This document shows positions 52,743 through 61,761 of a stretch of 64,000 nucleotides of DNA, piece after piece (positions within the stretch are counted from its first letter, which is position 1; every line of letters begins with the position of its first letter). A model generated the notes under the pieces. That model worked only from the letters and a program-made list of their open reading frames with translations, ran no database searches and was not told the origin of the DNA. Source of the DNA: Herbaspirillum rhizosphaerae (lineage in GTDB: Bacteria; Pseudomonadota; Gammaproteobacteria; Burkholderiales; Burkholderiaceae_D); the NCBI RefSeq assembly GCF_001189965.1, contig NZ_LFLU01000013.1, forward strand, positions 103,986 to 167,985. The letters are read 5' to 3'. The translations under genes and the position numbers were made by a program.

Positions 52743-54113
52743 TTACGCCACCCGGCCCAGCAATTCTCCCTCTGCCTGCCGGTACAGCTTGTGCGCAGGC
52801 CGGGCCAGGCCGAGATTCTCGCGCAAGGTCTTGCCTTCATATTCGGTGCGGAACAAACCGCGTCGGCGCAGCTCCGGCAACACCAGCGCGACGAAATCGT
52901 CCAGCCCGCCCGGCAAGGTCGGCGGCATGATGTTGAAGCCGTCGGCGCCGCCCTTCAGGAACCATTCTTCCAGGCGGTCCACGATGCTCTCCGGCGTCCC
53001 GTGAATCGACCAATGGCCGCGCGCCGTCGCCACGCGCAGATAGAGTTGGCGGATGCTCAGGTTCTCGCGGCGCGCCAGCGCCGTCACCAGCTGGAAGCGG
53101 CTCTTGGTGCCGTTCGGCTCCTGCAGGTTCTCCGGCAACGGTCCGTCGAGCGGATAGCCGGACAAATCGATGCCGCCCAGATGCTGCTGCAACAGCGACA
53201 AGCCGACGGTCGGATGAATCAGCGATTGCAGCTCTTCGAATTTTTCCTGCGCCTCGCTCTCGCTGCGGCCCACCACCGGAAACACGCCCGGCATGATCTT
53301 CAACTCGTCCGGATGACGGCCGTATTTGTCGAGACGCCCTTTCAGGCTGCTGTAAAACTGTTGCGCATCCTGCAGCGATTGCTGCGCGGTGAAAATCACC
53401 TCAGCCGTGCGCGCCGCCAGCTCCTGCCCCGGCTCGGAAGACCCGGCCTGCACCACCACCGGATGCCCCTGCACGGGACGCGCCACGTTCAAGGGCCCGC
53501 GCACGGAAAAATGCTTGCCCTTGTGATTGATCGCATGCAGCTTATTGAAATCGAAATGCACGCCCTCGGCCTGATCGAAACGGAAGGCGTCATCCTCCCA
53601 ACTGTCCCACAAGCCGTTCACGACATCGACGAACTCTTCCGCACGTTCATAACGGGCGCCATGTTCGGGATGCTTGTCGAGATTGAAGTTGTGCGCCTCC
53701 GATTCCGACCAGGAGGTCACCACGTTCCAGCCGGCGCGGCCGTTGCTCAGGTGATCGAGAGACGCAAATTTGCGCGCGACATGATACGGCTCGTTGTACG
53801 TGGTGGACACCGTCGCCACCAGGCCGATATGTTCCGTCACCTGCGACAACGCCGATAGCAAGGTCAACGGCTCGAAGGTCGCCGCACGCGAGGTCAGATG
53901 CAAGGTATCCGCATCGTGCGAGCGGATCGCTACGCCATCCGCCAGGAACAGCGCATCGAACTTGCCGCGCTCGGCAGTCTGCGCGATCTGCCGGTAATGC
54001 GCGATATTCTGCCCGGCATCGGCCTGCGCCCGGGGATGGCGCCAGCCGGCCACGTGATGGCCGGTCGCCTGCAAAAAGGCGCCGAGCTTCAATTGTTTTT
54101 TTTGCGAGCTCAT
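52743..54113 (-). CDS. FMN-dependent monooxygenase, NtaA/SnaA/DszA type
   Basis: A 456-aa bacterial-luciferase-like (LLM) flavoprotein. The NtaA/DszA subgroup is indicated by '[22 protein letters not shown]', '[14 protein letters not shown]', '[56 protein letters not shown]', '[36 protein letters not shown]' and '[32 protein letters not shown]'. Such enzymes use FMNH2 from a separate reductase to oxygenate substrates such as dibenzothiophene sulfone, nitrilotriacetate or sulfonates. The start overlaps the tauD-like gene by four bases. No flavin reductase is encoded here. In this operon a C-S bond cleaving role is likely but unproven. Confidence 0.9.
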   Translation of the reverse strand: MSSQKKQLKLGAFLQATGHHVAGWRHPRAQADAGQNIAHYRQIAQTAERGKFDALFLADGVAIRSHDADTLHLTSRAATFEPLTLLSALSQVTEHIGLVATVSTTYNEPYHVARKFASLDHLSNGRAGWNVVTSWSESEAHNFNLDKHPEHGARYERAEEFVDVVNGLWDSWEDDAFRFDQAEGVHFDFNKLHAINHKGKHFSVRGPLNVARPVQGHPVVVQAGSSEPGQELAARTAEVIFTAQQSLQDAQQFYSSLKGRLDKYGRHPDELKIMPGVFPVVGRSESEAQEKFEELQSLIHPTVGLSLLQQHLGGIDLSGYPLDGPLPENLQEPNGTKSRFQLVTALARRENLSIRQLYLRVATARGHWSIHGTPESIVDRLEEWFLKGGADGFNIMPPTLPGGLDDFVALVLPELRRRGLFRTEYEGKTLRENLGLARPAHKLYRQAEGELLGRVA

Positions 54114-55030
54114 GATGCCACCGCCGCAGAAACCGTCTCGGCAGAACGCGTCTTCTCAGGCGCGTTGCGCGCCACGCTGCGACGTCCGTCGACGCTGACC
54201 GGCACGTCGCCGGCGATTGTCACGCGACGGACCACGCGATGCTGATCGCCGTAGTCGTTGATCGCATAGTGCTGCGTCGCGCGGTTGTCCCAGATCGCCA
54301 CATCGCTCGGCGACCAGCGCCAGCGCACCGTGTTCTCCAATCGCGTGACATAGCTGTCGAGCAGCTTCAGCAGATGCTCGGAGTCGGCAGTCGGATAACC
54401 CAGCAGCTTCTTGACGAAATGCCCCAGCACCAGCGTACGTTCGCCGGTTTCCGGATGCACCCGCACCACCGGATGCTCGGCTTCGTAGATGGTCGAGGTG
54501 AAGACTTCGCGATAGCGCTTCAGGCCCGTTTCGCTGGCATTGAAACGCGAGGCGTAGTCATAGTCGTTGGTATGCAAGGCCCACAGATTGTCGGCCAGCT
54601 GACGCAGCGCCGGCGGCAGGTCCAGGTAGGCTTGTGCGGTATTGGCCCAGACCGTATCGCCGCCGTAGGCAGGAATCTCCACCGCACGCAGAATCGATGC
54701 CTGCGGATATGCTACATCGAAGGTCACGTCGGTGTGCCAAGAATTTGCTCGGCCGCCATGCGCGGAATCCAGCTCCAGCAGATAACCCGTACCCTCGCGC
54801 ACCGGCACCGTCGGATGCGCCACCGGGTCGCCGAACAAGGCCGCGAAAGCTTCCTGTCCCGCATCGTCAAAATGCTGCTGGCCGCGGAAGAACAAGACCT
54901 TGTACTTCAGCAGCGCCTGGCGAATGGCGCCAAAGGTCGTTGCGCCCAGATCGCCGGACAGGCGCACGTCGCGAATCTCCGCGCCGATACGGCCGGCGAC
55001 GGGGTGCAAATCAAGCAATGCTTCTGACAT
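54110..55030 (-). CDS. TauD/TfdA family alpha-ketoglutarate dioxygenase
   Basis: A 306-aa Fe(II)/2-oxoglutarate dioxygenase. Iron ligands H99 and D101 lie in '[17 protein letters not shown]', distal H254 in '[26 protein letters not shown]', and the 2-oxoglutarate-binding Arg follows about 11-15 residues later. '[18 protein letters not shown]' is also typical. TauD hydroxylates taurine or related sulfonates to release sulfite; relatives act on alkyl sulfates or herbicides. It lies between the cytochrome gene and the LLM monooxygenase, with a four-base overlap to the latter. The sulfite dehydrogenase upstream fits a sulfite-releasing role. Confidence 0.92.
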   Translation of the reverse strand: MSEALLDLHPVAGRIGAEIRDVRLSGDLGATTFGAIRQALLKYKVLFFRGQQHFDDAGQEAFAALFGDPVAHPTVPVREGTGYLLELDSAHGGRANSWHTDVTFDVAYPQASILRAVEIPAYGGDTVWANTAQAYLDLPPALRQLADNLWALHTNDYDYASRFNASETGLKRYREVFTSTIYEAEHPVVRVHPETGERTLVLGHFVKKLLGYPTADSEHLLKLLDSYVTRLENTVRWRWSPSDVAIWDNRATQHYAINDYGDQHRVVRRVTIAGDVPVSVDGRRSVARNAPEKTRSAETVSAAVAS

Positions 55031-55073
55031 CTTGTATCTCCTTGACTGAAATAACGCTGGCTAAGATGACGTC

Positions 55074-55667
55074 TTACGGTTGAGCGGCGGAAGACGGACG
55101 ACAATTTTTTTGGCAGGCGACATTGGCGGTATCCGGACGGCTGTCGTTGATGAAACCGTCGCGATTCGGCATGCGCACTTTCGGCAAGGCCTGCGCATCG
55201 AGCACGGCGTTGTCGGCGACGATGCCGTTCAGGTTCAGCAGGTACGCCGTCACTGCATACACCTCGTCGGCACTCAGGCTCTGCGGTGCGTTGTAGGGCA
55301 TCGCCCGGTTGATGAAATCAAACACGGTGGTCGCATAGGGCCAGAAGCTGCCGATGGTTTTCACCGGCTTGGCCGTCGCCAGCGAACCTTTGCCGCCGAC
55401 CAGCTGATCAGCCAGCCCGCCTTCGCCCCTGGCGCCATGGCAAGCCGCGCATTGCTGCGCATAGACGCTGCGGCCGCGCTCCACACTGCCGCTGCCCTTC
55501 GGCAATCCTGCGCCATCCGCAGCGACGTCGATGTTCCATGCCGCCAGGTCGCGCTCGCCGGCGGCACGGCCGATGCGGTAGATCTGCGCCTGTGCAGCCG
55601 GCAGCGCGAACAGGATCGTGGCGCAGCAAGCCATCGCAAAAATGGAAAGCGACCTAAACCTGGACAT
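55074..55667 (-). CDS. Mono-haem c-type cytochrome, SoxD-like
   Basis: A 197-aa exported cytochrome starting MSRFRSLSIFAMACCATILF; the signal peptide ends near 'AAQAQ' (27). The N-terminal part 'IYRIGRAAGERDLAAWNIDVAADGAGLPKGSGSVERG' is a SoxD hallmark. Haem is attached at CAACH (73-77), with a likely axial Met in 'RAMPYNAPQSLSADEVYAVTAYLL'. SoxD normally has a second haem domain and about 380 aa; here only the first exists. It overlaps the SoxC-like gene by 14 bases and would be its electron acceptor in the periplasm. Confidence 0.9.
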   Translation of the reverse strand: MSRFRSLSIFAMACCATILFALPAAQAQIYRIGRAAGERDLAAWNIDVAADGAGLPKGSGSVERGRSVYAQQCAACHGARGEGGLADQLVGGKGSLATAKPVKTIGSFWPYATTVFDFINRAMPYNAPQSLSADEVYAVTAYLLNLNGIVADNAVLDAQALPKVRMPNRDGFINDSRPDTANVACQKNCRPSSAAQP

Positions 55668-56907
55668 TGGTGATAACTCCGTCGCTTGCCACTTTCCAGC
55701 TCTGTATGGCGTTGAAGTGATAATTCGATTCGACGCCGCGCGCCTCAACCAACTGGGTCGCCTTCGGTTGCACATAACCGGTTTCATCCACAGCCCTGCT
55801 TTGCAACACCGTCGGCGCGCCATCCCAGCGCCACGGAAAACGAAAGCGCGTCAACGCTCTATCCAATACCGGTTCCTGCAATTGCGCGGCATTCCAGCTG
55901 CGTCCGCCATCGGTCGACACGTCGACACGCTTGATGCGACCGCGCCCGGTCCAGGCCAGCCCGGATATTTCGTAAAAGCCCTTGTCCTTGAGCCGGTGAT
56001 CGGGCGCCGGAAAAGTAATCACCGACTTGGTTTCCATCAGAAACGTGAACTGGCGCGCCGTACCGTCCGGCATCGAATCCGTGTACTTCGACGTCTCTTC
56101 GCGCGTCATGAAAGGCTCACGCCCGACCTTCAGGCGGCGCAACCATTTGACGCTCATGTTGCCCTCGAAACCGGGCAAAAAAAGACGCAGGGGATAACCA
56201 TGCTCCGGTCTCAGGCGCTCGCCGTTCTGGGCATACACCAGCAAGGCGTCGTCCAGCGCCTTGCTCAACGGAATGCTGCGCGTCATGCCTGCCGAATCGC
56301 TGCCTTCCGCCAGAATCCACAAACCTTCCGGCTTGATACCGACTTCTTCCAGCACGACGGCCAACGGCACGCCGGTCCATTCGCAGCAAGACAGCAAGCC
56401 GTGGCTGAACTGCAGCGAGGCGGTGCCGGGACCTTTCCATTCGCGCCCGGTGTTGCCGGAACACTCCAGAAAATGGATGCGCGACACCGACGGCAAGCGC
56501 ACCAGATCGTCCATCGTGAAAATCGTCGGCCGCTCCACCAGTCCATGCACTGCCAGGCGGTGCCGATCGGGATCGATCTGCGGTATGCCGGCGTGATGCC
56601 GCTCAAACACCAGACCGGTCGGCGTAATGATGCCGTGCAGATTCTGCAAAGGCGTCATCGATGAGTTCGCCCCCGGCAGCGGCGCTGCGCCACGCGAGCG
56701 GCGCACCACATTTTTTTCATACGGCGACGGCTGGCCGTAGGGATGCCACAACACCGGCTCGCCCGGCGTCTTGCTCCATGGCGCCACCTCCAGCGGTTCG
56801 GCGCGCGCTCCCGGCGCCAGCGCTGCGCCGACTAGCGCTCCGCCCAGGCTCGCGCCGCCGCGCAAAAAGCGCCTGCGTCCTGTTTCAGGACTTGTTTCGC
56901 TGCTCAT
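55654..56907 (-). CDS. SoxC-like molybdenum sulfite dehydrogenase
   Basis: A 417-aa member of the sulfite oxidase fold. A Tat signal ('GRRRFLRGGASLGGALVGAALAPGARA', 10-36) exports it folded. Typical elements: 'RHHAGIPQIDPDRHRLAVHGLVERP', the molybdopterin-binding Cys149 in 'HFLECSGNTGREW', 'RSIPLSKALDDALLVYAQNGERLRPEHGYPLRLFLPGFEGNMSVKWLRRLKV', and a C-terminal dimerisation domain with 'RGRIKRVDVSTDGGRSW'. The ending 'NYHFNAIQSWKVASDG' resembles SoxC. SoxC/SorA enzymes oxidise sulfane sulfur or sulfite. With no other Sox genes here, oxidation of sulfite released from organosulfur compounds is the likely task. Confidence 0.92.
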   Translation of the reverse strand: MSSETSPETGRRRFLRGGASLGGALVGAALAPGARAEPLEVAPWSKTPGEPVLWHPYGQPSPYEKNVVRRSRGAAPLPGANSSMTPLQNLHGIITPTGLVFERHHAGIPQIDPDRHRLAVHGLVERPTIFTMDDLVRLPSVSRIHFLECSGNTGREWKGPGTASLQFSHGLLSCCEWTGVPLAVVLEEVGIKPEGLWILAEGSDSAGMTRSIPLSKALDDALLVYAQNGERLRPEHGYPLRLFLPGFEGNMSVKWLRRLKVGREPFMTREETSKYTDSMPDGTARQFTFLMETKSVITFPAPDHRLKDKGFYEISGLAWTGRGRIKRVDVSTDGGRSWNAAQLQEPVLDRALTRFRFPWRWDGAPTVLQSRAVDETGYVQPKATQLVEARGVESNYHFNAIQSWKVASDGVITNVQV

Positions 56908-56940
56908 GGCCGCATCGTCTCCGTCGGTTTCTTGTTATTT

Positions 56941-57780
56941 TCAAATCGCGAATTGCCACTGGCGAATCTGATCCGGATCGATAGGGTCGGCGCGCAAAGG
57001 AGGCTCCGCCAGGCTGGCGCTGTCGCCGGAAAACTCCTTGAGCACCTCTTGTTTGACTTCCGCAAAACCTGTCCCGGCACGCTCGCGCGGATGCGCCAGA
57101 TCAACCGGCACGATGCGCCGGATACGTCCCGGCCGCGGCTCCATCACGACGACTTTATCGCCGAGATAAATGGCCTCTTCCACATCGTGCGTCACCAGAA
57201 TCATGGTGATGCCCTCGGCCTGCCAGATGCGATGCAGTTCCTGTTGCAGATACGCGCGCGTCAATGCGTCGAGCGCGCCAAAAGGCTCATCCAGCAGCAG
57301 GATCTCCGGCTTGCTGACCAGGGCGCGCGCAATCGCCACACGCTGCGCCATGCCGCCCGACAGTTGATGCGGATAGGATTTTTCAAAGCCTTCCAAACCG
57401 ACCAGAGCAATGTGCTCGCGCACGGCCTGGCGCTTCTGTCCCGGCGTCAGTTCGGCATTGAGCAAGCCCAGCTGGATGTTGTGCTCCACCGTCAGCCAGG
57501 GAAACAGCCGGTGTTCCTGAAACACGATGCCACGTCGCAGACTGGTGCCGACAATGCGCTCGCCGTCGAGCAGCACCTGCCCCTGATAATCCTCTTCAAG
57601 ACCGACGATCAGGCGCAGCAAGGTCGACTTGCCGCAACCGCTGGAGCCCACGATGCTGACGAACTCGCCTGGTGTAATCGTGAGCGTCACGTCTTCCAGC
57701 ACCGCCAGGTCGCCCTGTTTGACGGGATAGGATTTACTGAGATGCTGGATATCCAGCGTACCGGCCAATGACATCTTCAC
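56941..57780 (-). CDS. ABC transporter ATPase, sulfonate/nitrate/taurine type
   Basis: A 279-aa ATPase of the SsuB/TauB/NrtD family. Walker A 'GSSGCGKST', Q-loop 'VFQEHRLFPWLTVEHNI', signature 'LSGGMAQRVAIARAL', Walker B 'ILLLDEPFGALD', H-loop 'VTHDVEEA'. 'EDYQGQVLLDGE' is typical too. It starts 3 bases after the second permease stop; two ATG codons, residues 1 and 3, are possible starts. It powers uptake by the two permeases and the binding protein encoded upstream. Confidence 0.94.
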   Translation of the reverse strand: MKMSLAGTLDIQHLSKSYPVKQGDLAVLEDVTLTITPGEFVSIVGSSGCGKSTLLRLIVGLEEDYQGQVLLDGERIVGTSLRRGIVFQEHRLFPWLTVEHNIQLGLLNAELTPGQKRQAVREHIALVGLEGFEKSYPHQLSGGMAQRVAIARALVSKPEILLLDEPFGALDALTRAYLQQELHRIWQAEGITMILVTHDVEEAIYLGDKVVVMEPRPGRIRRIVPVDLAHPRERAGTGFAEVKQEVLKEFSGDSASLAEPPLRADPIDPDQIRQWQFAI

Positions 57781-57783
57781 TCC

Positions 57784-58581
57784 TTAAAATTGCGCGACAG
57801 AGCGGCCGCGCCATGCCAGCAGACGACGCTCCAGGCGCGCCGCCAGCCAGTTCAGCGCAAAGCCGACAAAGCCGACCACGATCACGCCGAAAATCACCAG
57901 GTCCATCAGAAACAATTCGCGCCCGTCGATCATGGTGTTGCCGATGCCCTTGCCCGACACCAGCAGGTATTCCGCGCCCAGCGTCGCCAGCCACGCATAG
58001 ATCAGCGCCAGATGAATGCCGGCCAGGATAGATGGCGACGCCGCCGGCAGGATCAGCTTGAACAGCCACTGGCGACGATTGAACTTCAACACGCGCGCCG
58101 CTTCGATCAGTTCGCCCGGCACGCTGCGTATGCCTTCAAAGGTATTGAGCACCACCGGGAAGAATGCCGCCAGCGACAGGAAGGCCACCTTCGCGGCATC
58201 GCCCAGGCCGAACCAGACCGACAGCAAGGGAATCCAGGCGAACAGGGAAATCTGCTTGAGCGTATGGAAGGTCGGGCCGATCATGCGTTCGAACAGGCGC
58301 GACAAACCGAACGCAATGCCGAACGCCAGCCCGCCGGCGACGCCGATGGCGAAACCGATGAGGTCGCGCCGCAGGCTGGCCGCGAGCGCGTCCCACAATT
58401 CTCCGCTGCGCACTTGTTCGACTGCGGTGTCCCACACCTTGTCGACCGGCACCAGCAAGGGCGAAGTCGTCCAGTGAAAACGGGCGGCCAGCCACCACAG
58501 CGCCAGCAGCACGATCGGCAAGACCCAGCCGCGCAAGACTTTCGGCACGGGATGTTTGTCTTCGGGATGCAAAAAGGACAT
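57784..58581 (-). CDS. ABC transporter permease 2, SsuC/TauC-like
   Basis: A 265-aa permease with about six helices, beginning at 'GWVLPIVLLALWWLAARF'. The EAA loop that contacts the ATPase is 'ELIEAARVLKFNRRQWLFKLILPAASPSILAGIH', and the family motif 'GLSRLFERMIGPTFHTLKQISLFAWIPLLSVWFGLGDAAKVAFLSLAAFFPV' is clear. It lies 12 bases after the first permease. Two non-identical permeases in one operon suggest a heterodimer rather than the usual homodimer. Confidence 0.93.
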   Translation of the reverse strand: MSFLHPEDKHPVPKVLRGWVLPIVLLALWWLAARFHWTTSPLLVPVDKVWDTAVEQVRSGELWDALAASLRRDLIGFAIGVAGGLAFGIAFGLSRLFERMIGPTFHTLKQISLFAWIPLLSVWFGLGDAAKVAFLSLAAFFPVVLNTFEGIRSVPGELIEAARVLKFNRRQWLFKLILPAASPSILAGIHLALIYAWLATLGAEYLLVSGKGIGNTMIDGRELFLMDLVIFGVIVVGFVGFALNWLAARLERRLLAWRGRSVAQF

Positions 58582-58593
58582 GGCGATCTCCTG

Positions 58594-59460
58594 TCAGAAT
58601 CCGCTGCGGCGCCAGCCGAGCAAGAGCACTTCAATCCGCGCCAGCACCTGATCCAGCGTGTAGCCCACCACCCCGACCACGACCACGGCCGCCATCACCA
58701 CATCCAGCTGGAACAACTGGCGACCGAAAACGATCATGTAGCCCAAGCCTTCCGACGACGCCAGCAACTCCACCACTACCAGCGCCAGCCAGGCATGCGT
58801 AAAACCGTAGCGCACGCCGTTCCAGATCGGCGGCAGCGCTGCGGGGAAAATCACGCGCCACAGCAATTGCCAGCGCGAGAATTTCAGCACGCGCGCCACT
58901 TCGACATAGCGCGCCGGCACGTTCTCGATGCCCTTGTAGGTATTGAGTGCGATCGGCACCAGCGCCGCCTTGGAGATCAGGATGATCTTGAGCGCTTCGT
59001 CGATGCCCACCAGCAGCATCAGCAAGGGCAGCCAGCCCAGCACCGGCACCTGGCTGAAGGCCTTGAACAAGGGATAGACGTAATCCTTGAATACCGGCGA
59101 CAAGCCCATCGCCACGCCGAGCAGCAAACCGCCGATCAGCCCGACGCCGAAGCCGAACAACACCCGCAGCAGACTGATCCTGAGGTTGTCGAACATTTCG
59201 CCCGACGCGACCAGATCGCCAAACGTCAGCAGCACCGACTGCGGCGACGGCAAGACCTGCGGCGCAACCCATTCGAACCGGGCCGCAACATACCAGAGCA
59301 GCAACAGAAACAAGGGAAACGGCAGCGCCAGCCAGCGCGGCGACCACTTGCTGTAGAAGCGCGCCTGCGGCAACGCAGACGCTGCCGCGGCATGAGCCGG
59401 TCTGGATGGCGCAGATGGTGAAGGTGGCGACAACTCCAGCGCTGCCTGCTGCGTACTCAT
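58594..59460 (-). CDS. ABC transporter permease 1, SsuC/TauC-like
   Basis: A 288-aa permease with a Pro/Ala/Ser-rich cytoplasmic N-terminus (first ~45 residues) and about six helices from 'WLALPFPLFLLLLWYVAARF'. EAA loop: 'RYVEVARVLKFSRWQLLWRVIFPAALPPIWNGVR'. Family motif: 'GLSPVFKDYVYPLFKAFSQVPVLGWLPLLMLLVGIDEALKIILISKAALVPI'. It starts 3 bases after the binding-protein stop and shares about half its pattern with permease 2, likely an old duplication. Confidence 0.93.
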   Translation of the reverse strand: MSTQQAALELSPPSPSAPSRPAHAAAASALPQARFYSKWSPRWLALPFPLFLLLLWYVAARFEWVAPQVLPSPQSVLLTFGDLVASGEMFDNLRISLLRVLFGFGVGLIGGLLLGVAMGLSPVFKDYVYPLFKAFSQVPVLGWLPLLMLLVGIDEALKIILISKAALVPIALNTYKGIENVPARYVEVARVLKFSRWQLLWRVIFPAALPPIWNGVRYGFTHAWLALVVVELLASSEGLGYMIVFGRQLFQLDVVMAAVVVVGVVGYTLDQVLARIEVLLLGWRRSGF

Positions 59461-59463
59461 GGC

Positions 59464-60552
59464 TCAGGTCCCCAGAATCTTGCCGTTGACCTGGAATACC
59501 GGCCAATAGGTTTCCAGGCGCAGTTCTTTCAGCGCCGCCTTCAGGTAGCTCTGATCGATCCATTGGTCGACATCGAACTTGGCGCGGCTCAGCTTGAGGC
59601 GATAGGCCTGCTCCACCGAGTCCTTGTAGCGCGCCACGAGAAAGGGATCGAAGTTGGGATTGATGCGCACGCGCAGCGGTTCGCCGTCGTAGTCTTCGCG
59701 CCAATGCTCGTAGGGCGTGCCGGCCTTGGCCCACAGGCGCAGGACCTCTTCGCGGTTGACTTCATCCGAGGCCCACTTCGAGGTCTTCACGAAAGTCTTG
59801 ACCACGCGTGTAGTGATCGCAGGATATTTTTGCGCGAACTCTTCGGTCACCAGAACGTGCGACTGGGTGGTGAAAATCGGCGAGCCGCCCTTGCTGCTGT
59901 AGACGATGCGCGCGGCGTTCTTGTCGCGCAGGCGCAGCAGGTTGATATTGCCGAATGCGGCATCGATATCCTTGGTGCTCAAGGCCGCCAGCGTGGTCGC
60001 CTGATCGAGGTTGATGGCGCGCAGATCGCGCTCCTGCAGGCCGTTCGCTTCGAGCACGCGGTTGATCGGCAGTTGCGCGTTGGTGCCCTTGAAGATCGCC
60101 ACGCGCTTGCCGCGCAAATCCTTGACCGACTGGATGGGAGAATCGGGCGGCACTGCAAGATAGATATTGGAACGCACACCGGTGGCGAGCACCAGCTTGG
60201 TCTTGAGGCCCGCCGACCTGGCGACGATAGCCGGCAGATCACCCTGGAATGCAAAGTCGAGCTGCTTGTTGGTCAGCGCTTCGTTGACGGCCGGTCCGGC
60301 GCCTTTGAAGAAGAACCACTCGACCTTGATGCCGTCGGCCTTGAACTCTTCTTCGACCCAGCCCTTGGCATTGGCGACGGCGGCCGAACTGCCTGAAAAC
60401 TGCGGCGGATTACCGATGCCCGGCTGCGCCACGCCGATGCGTATGGTCGCCGGCTGATTCTCTGCGCGGGCTTGCAGACCCAGTAATGCAGCACCTGCGC
60501 CGACGCCGCCGGCGGCAAGATGCTTGAGCACGGTTCTGCGATCCAAAGTCAT
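59464..60552 (-). CDS. Sulfonate/taurine-type ABC substrate-binding protein
   Basis: A 362-aa periplasmic binding protein of the SsuA/TauA family. The N-terminus MTLDRRTVLKHLAAGG...ALLGLQARAEN is a Tat-like signal ('DRRTVLK'). Family stretches: 'IRIGVAQPGIGNPPQFSGS', 'KVEWFFFKGAGPAVNEALTNKQLDFAFQGDLPAIVARSAGLKTKLVLATG', 'DLRGKRVAIFKGTNAQLPINRVLEANGL', 'AAFGNINLLRLRDKNAARIVYSSKGG' and 'LVTEEFAQKYPAITTRVVKTFVKTSKW'. ATG at 60552 has AAAGGGA upstream. It is the first gene of the operon and defines substrate specificity, most likely a sulfonate or sulfate ester. Confidence 0.93.
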   Translation of the reverse strand: MTLDRRTVLKHLAAGGVGAGAALLGLQARAENQPATIRIGVAQPGIGNPPQFSGSSAAVANAKGWVEEEFKADGIKVEWFFFKGAGPAVNEALTNKQLDFAFQGDLPAIVARSAGLKTKLVLATGVRSNIYLAVPPDSPIQSVKDLRGKRVAIFKGTNAQLPINRVLEANGLQERDLRAINLDQATTLAALSTKDIDAAFGNINLLRLRDKNAARIVYSSKGGSPIFTTQSHVLVTEEFAQKYPAITTRVVKTFVKTSKWASDEVNREEVLRLWAKAGTPYEHWREDYDGEPLRVRINPNFDPFLVARYKDSVEQAYRLKLSRAKFDVDQWIDQSYLKAALKELRLETYWPVFQVNGKILGT

Positions 60553-60763
60553 GGATTTCCCTTTCGTTACCTGATGATGCAAATGGCCGCCATCGCGGAG
60601 CAAAAATCTGCGATCAAGTATAGGTAAGGGAAAACTGGCGACAAACGAATGAATTCGTATGTCGTTATGCGAAACTTTTTATCACGATCTCATCGGTGCG
60701 TTGCGCGTCTGCGCATGCATGCGCATATCGCAAGAGAGGAAAAGCCGGTGCGCAGCAGGCAGA
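60553..60763. promoter_or_regulatory. Promoter region of the organosulfur operon
   Basis: About 210 bases between the binding-protein start and the HAD gene stop, both on the minus strand. It must contain the operon promoter. I see AT-rich patches near 60605-60680 but no certain CysB/Cbl-type or sigma54 site. Confidence 0.4.
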
Positions 60764-61564
60764 TTATCGGCTGCGATCCGCCCGCGAGCGCATCACTGCT
60801 GCGCTGGCCTCGACGAATCCCGAGCCACCCGGGCCGGCGGTAATCCAGCGCGGATGAACGGCAATCTGATCGAGATAATGCACCACGGTGCTGACACCGA
60901 CGGTATGCCGGAAAAATCCGAACATGGGCGCGTCATTGACGGAGTCGCCGCTGTACAGGACGGCATCGCGACCGGAGGCATCGTCGATGTCGACGCCGTA
61001 ATATCCGGCAAGCACGCGGCGCGTCATCGATAGTTTGTCGTAGCCGCCGAGCCAGCCGAGGATCCAGAGATTGTTGATGGCGACGTCGGCGCCTTCGTTG
61101 CGTAGCGCAGCGACAATGCGTTCGCGCGTCTCCGCATTCCTGGGAATGAAAAAGGCGATGCTGGTCATGCGAAATGCTTGATCGTCGGCAACAGTTGCCT
61201 CGGGGATAGCCTTCTGGATGCGCGACACGATCGCCTGCAGCCGCATCGTACTCTCCATCCGGCCGAGATCATCGTGCCAAAACTGCCTGACGACGCCCTG
61301 TCCGTCTTCGCCACGGCGAAAAAACAAGCCGCCGTTTTCACCGATGACGCCGTCGATGGGCCACATGCGCGCCATCTGATCGCACCAGCCCGCGGGCGCT
61401 GCGGTGACCGGGATCACCCGTACGCCGTCGGCTTGCAAAGCTTCCAGCGCACCATAGGTCGCGGCGGCAAGCCGCCCGCCATGGGTCAAGGTTTCGTCCA
61501 TGTCGGTAAGAACGACACGAACCGATTTGAATTCTTCTTTATCTGCGGTCGATAGCGCCTGCAC
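60764..61564 (-). CDS. HAD-superfamily (Cof/SPP type) phosphatase
   Basis: A 266-aa hydrolase. HAD motif I is 'LTDMDETLTHGG' with both Asp residues; motif II 'VTAAPAGW'; the metal-binding motif IV 'YSGDSVNDAPMFGFF'. The cap 'RMTSIAFFIPRNAETRERIVAALRNEGADVAINNLWILGWLGGYDKL' places it in the IIB branch (sucrose-, trehalose- or phosphoglycerate-phosphatase-like), substrate unknown. I take the GTG at 61564 as start because AGGAGG lies 6 bases upstream; the frame is open to 61711 but without such a site. Confidence 0.85.
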   Translation of the reverse strand: MQALSTADKEEFKSVRVVLTDMDETLTHGGRLAAATYGALEALQADGVRVIPVTAAPAGWCDQMARMWPIDGVIGENGGLFFRRGEDGQGVVRQFWHDDLGRMESTMRLQAIVSRIQKAIPEATVADDQAFRMTSIAFFIPRNAETRERIVAALRNEGADVAINNLWILGWLGGYDKLSMTRRVLAGYYGVDIDDASGRDAVLYSGDSVNDAPMFGFFRHTVGVSTVVHYLDQIAVHPRWITAGPGGSGFVEASAAVMRSRADRSR

Positions 61565-61761
61565 AGGTCCCCCTCCTGTTAGATTCGCCCTGTAGTTATC
61601 GTGGGCGTCTAAGGGTACCTGTTTATTTGCCTTCCTGACAAGCGTTGCGTGCATCAGGATCAGGCGCAAAGCTAGTCCGGACGCGATCATTCGGGGCGCG
61701 CCAGATGCCATGCCGGCAGATCAATTGAGGTCACCAACGCGCCGTTGGCGATTGCGTTCGG

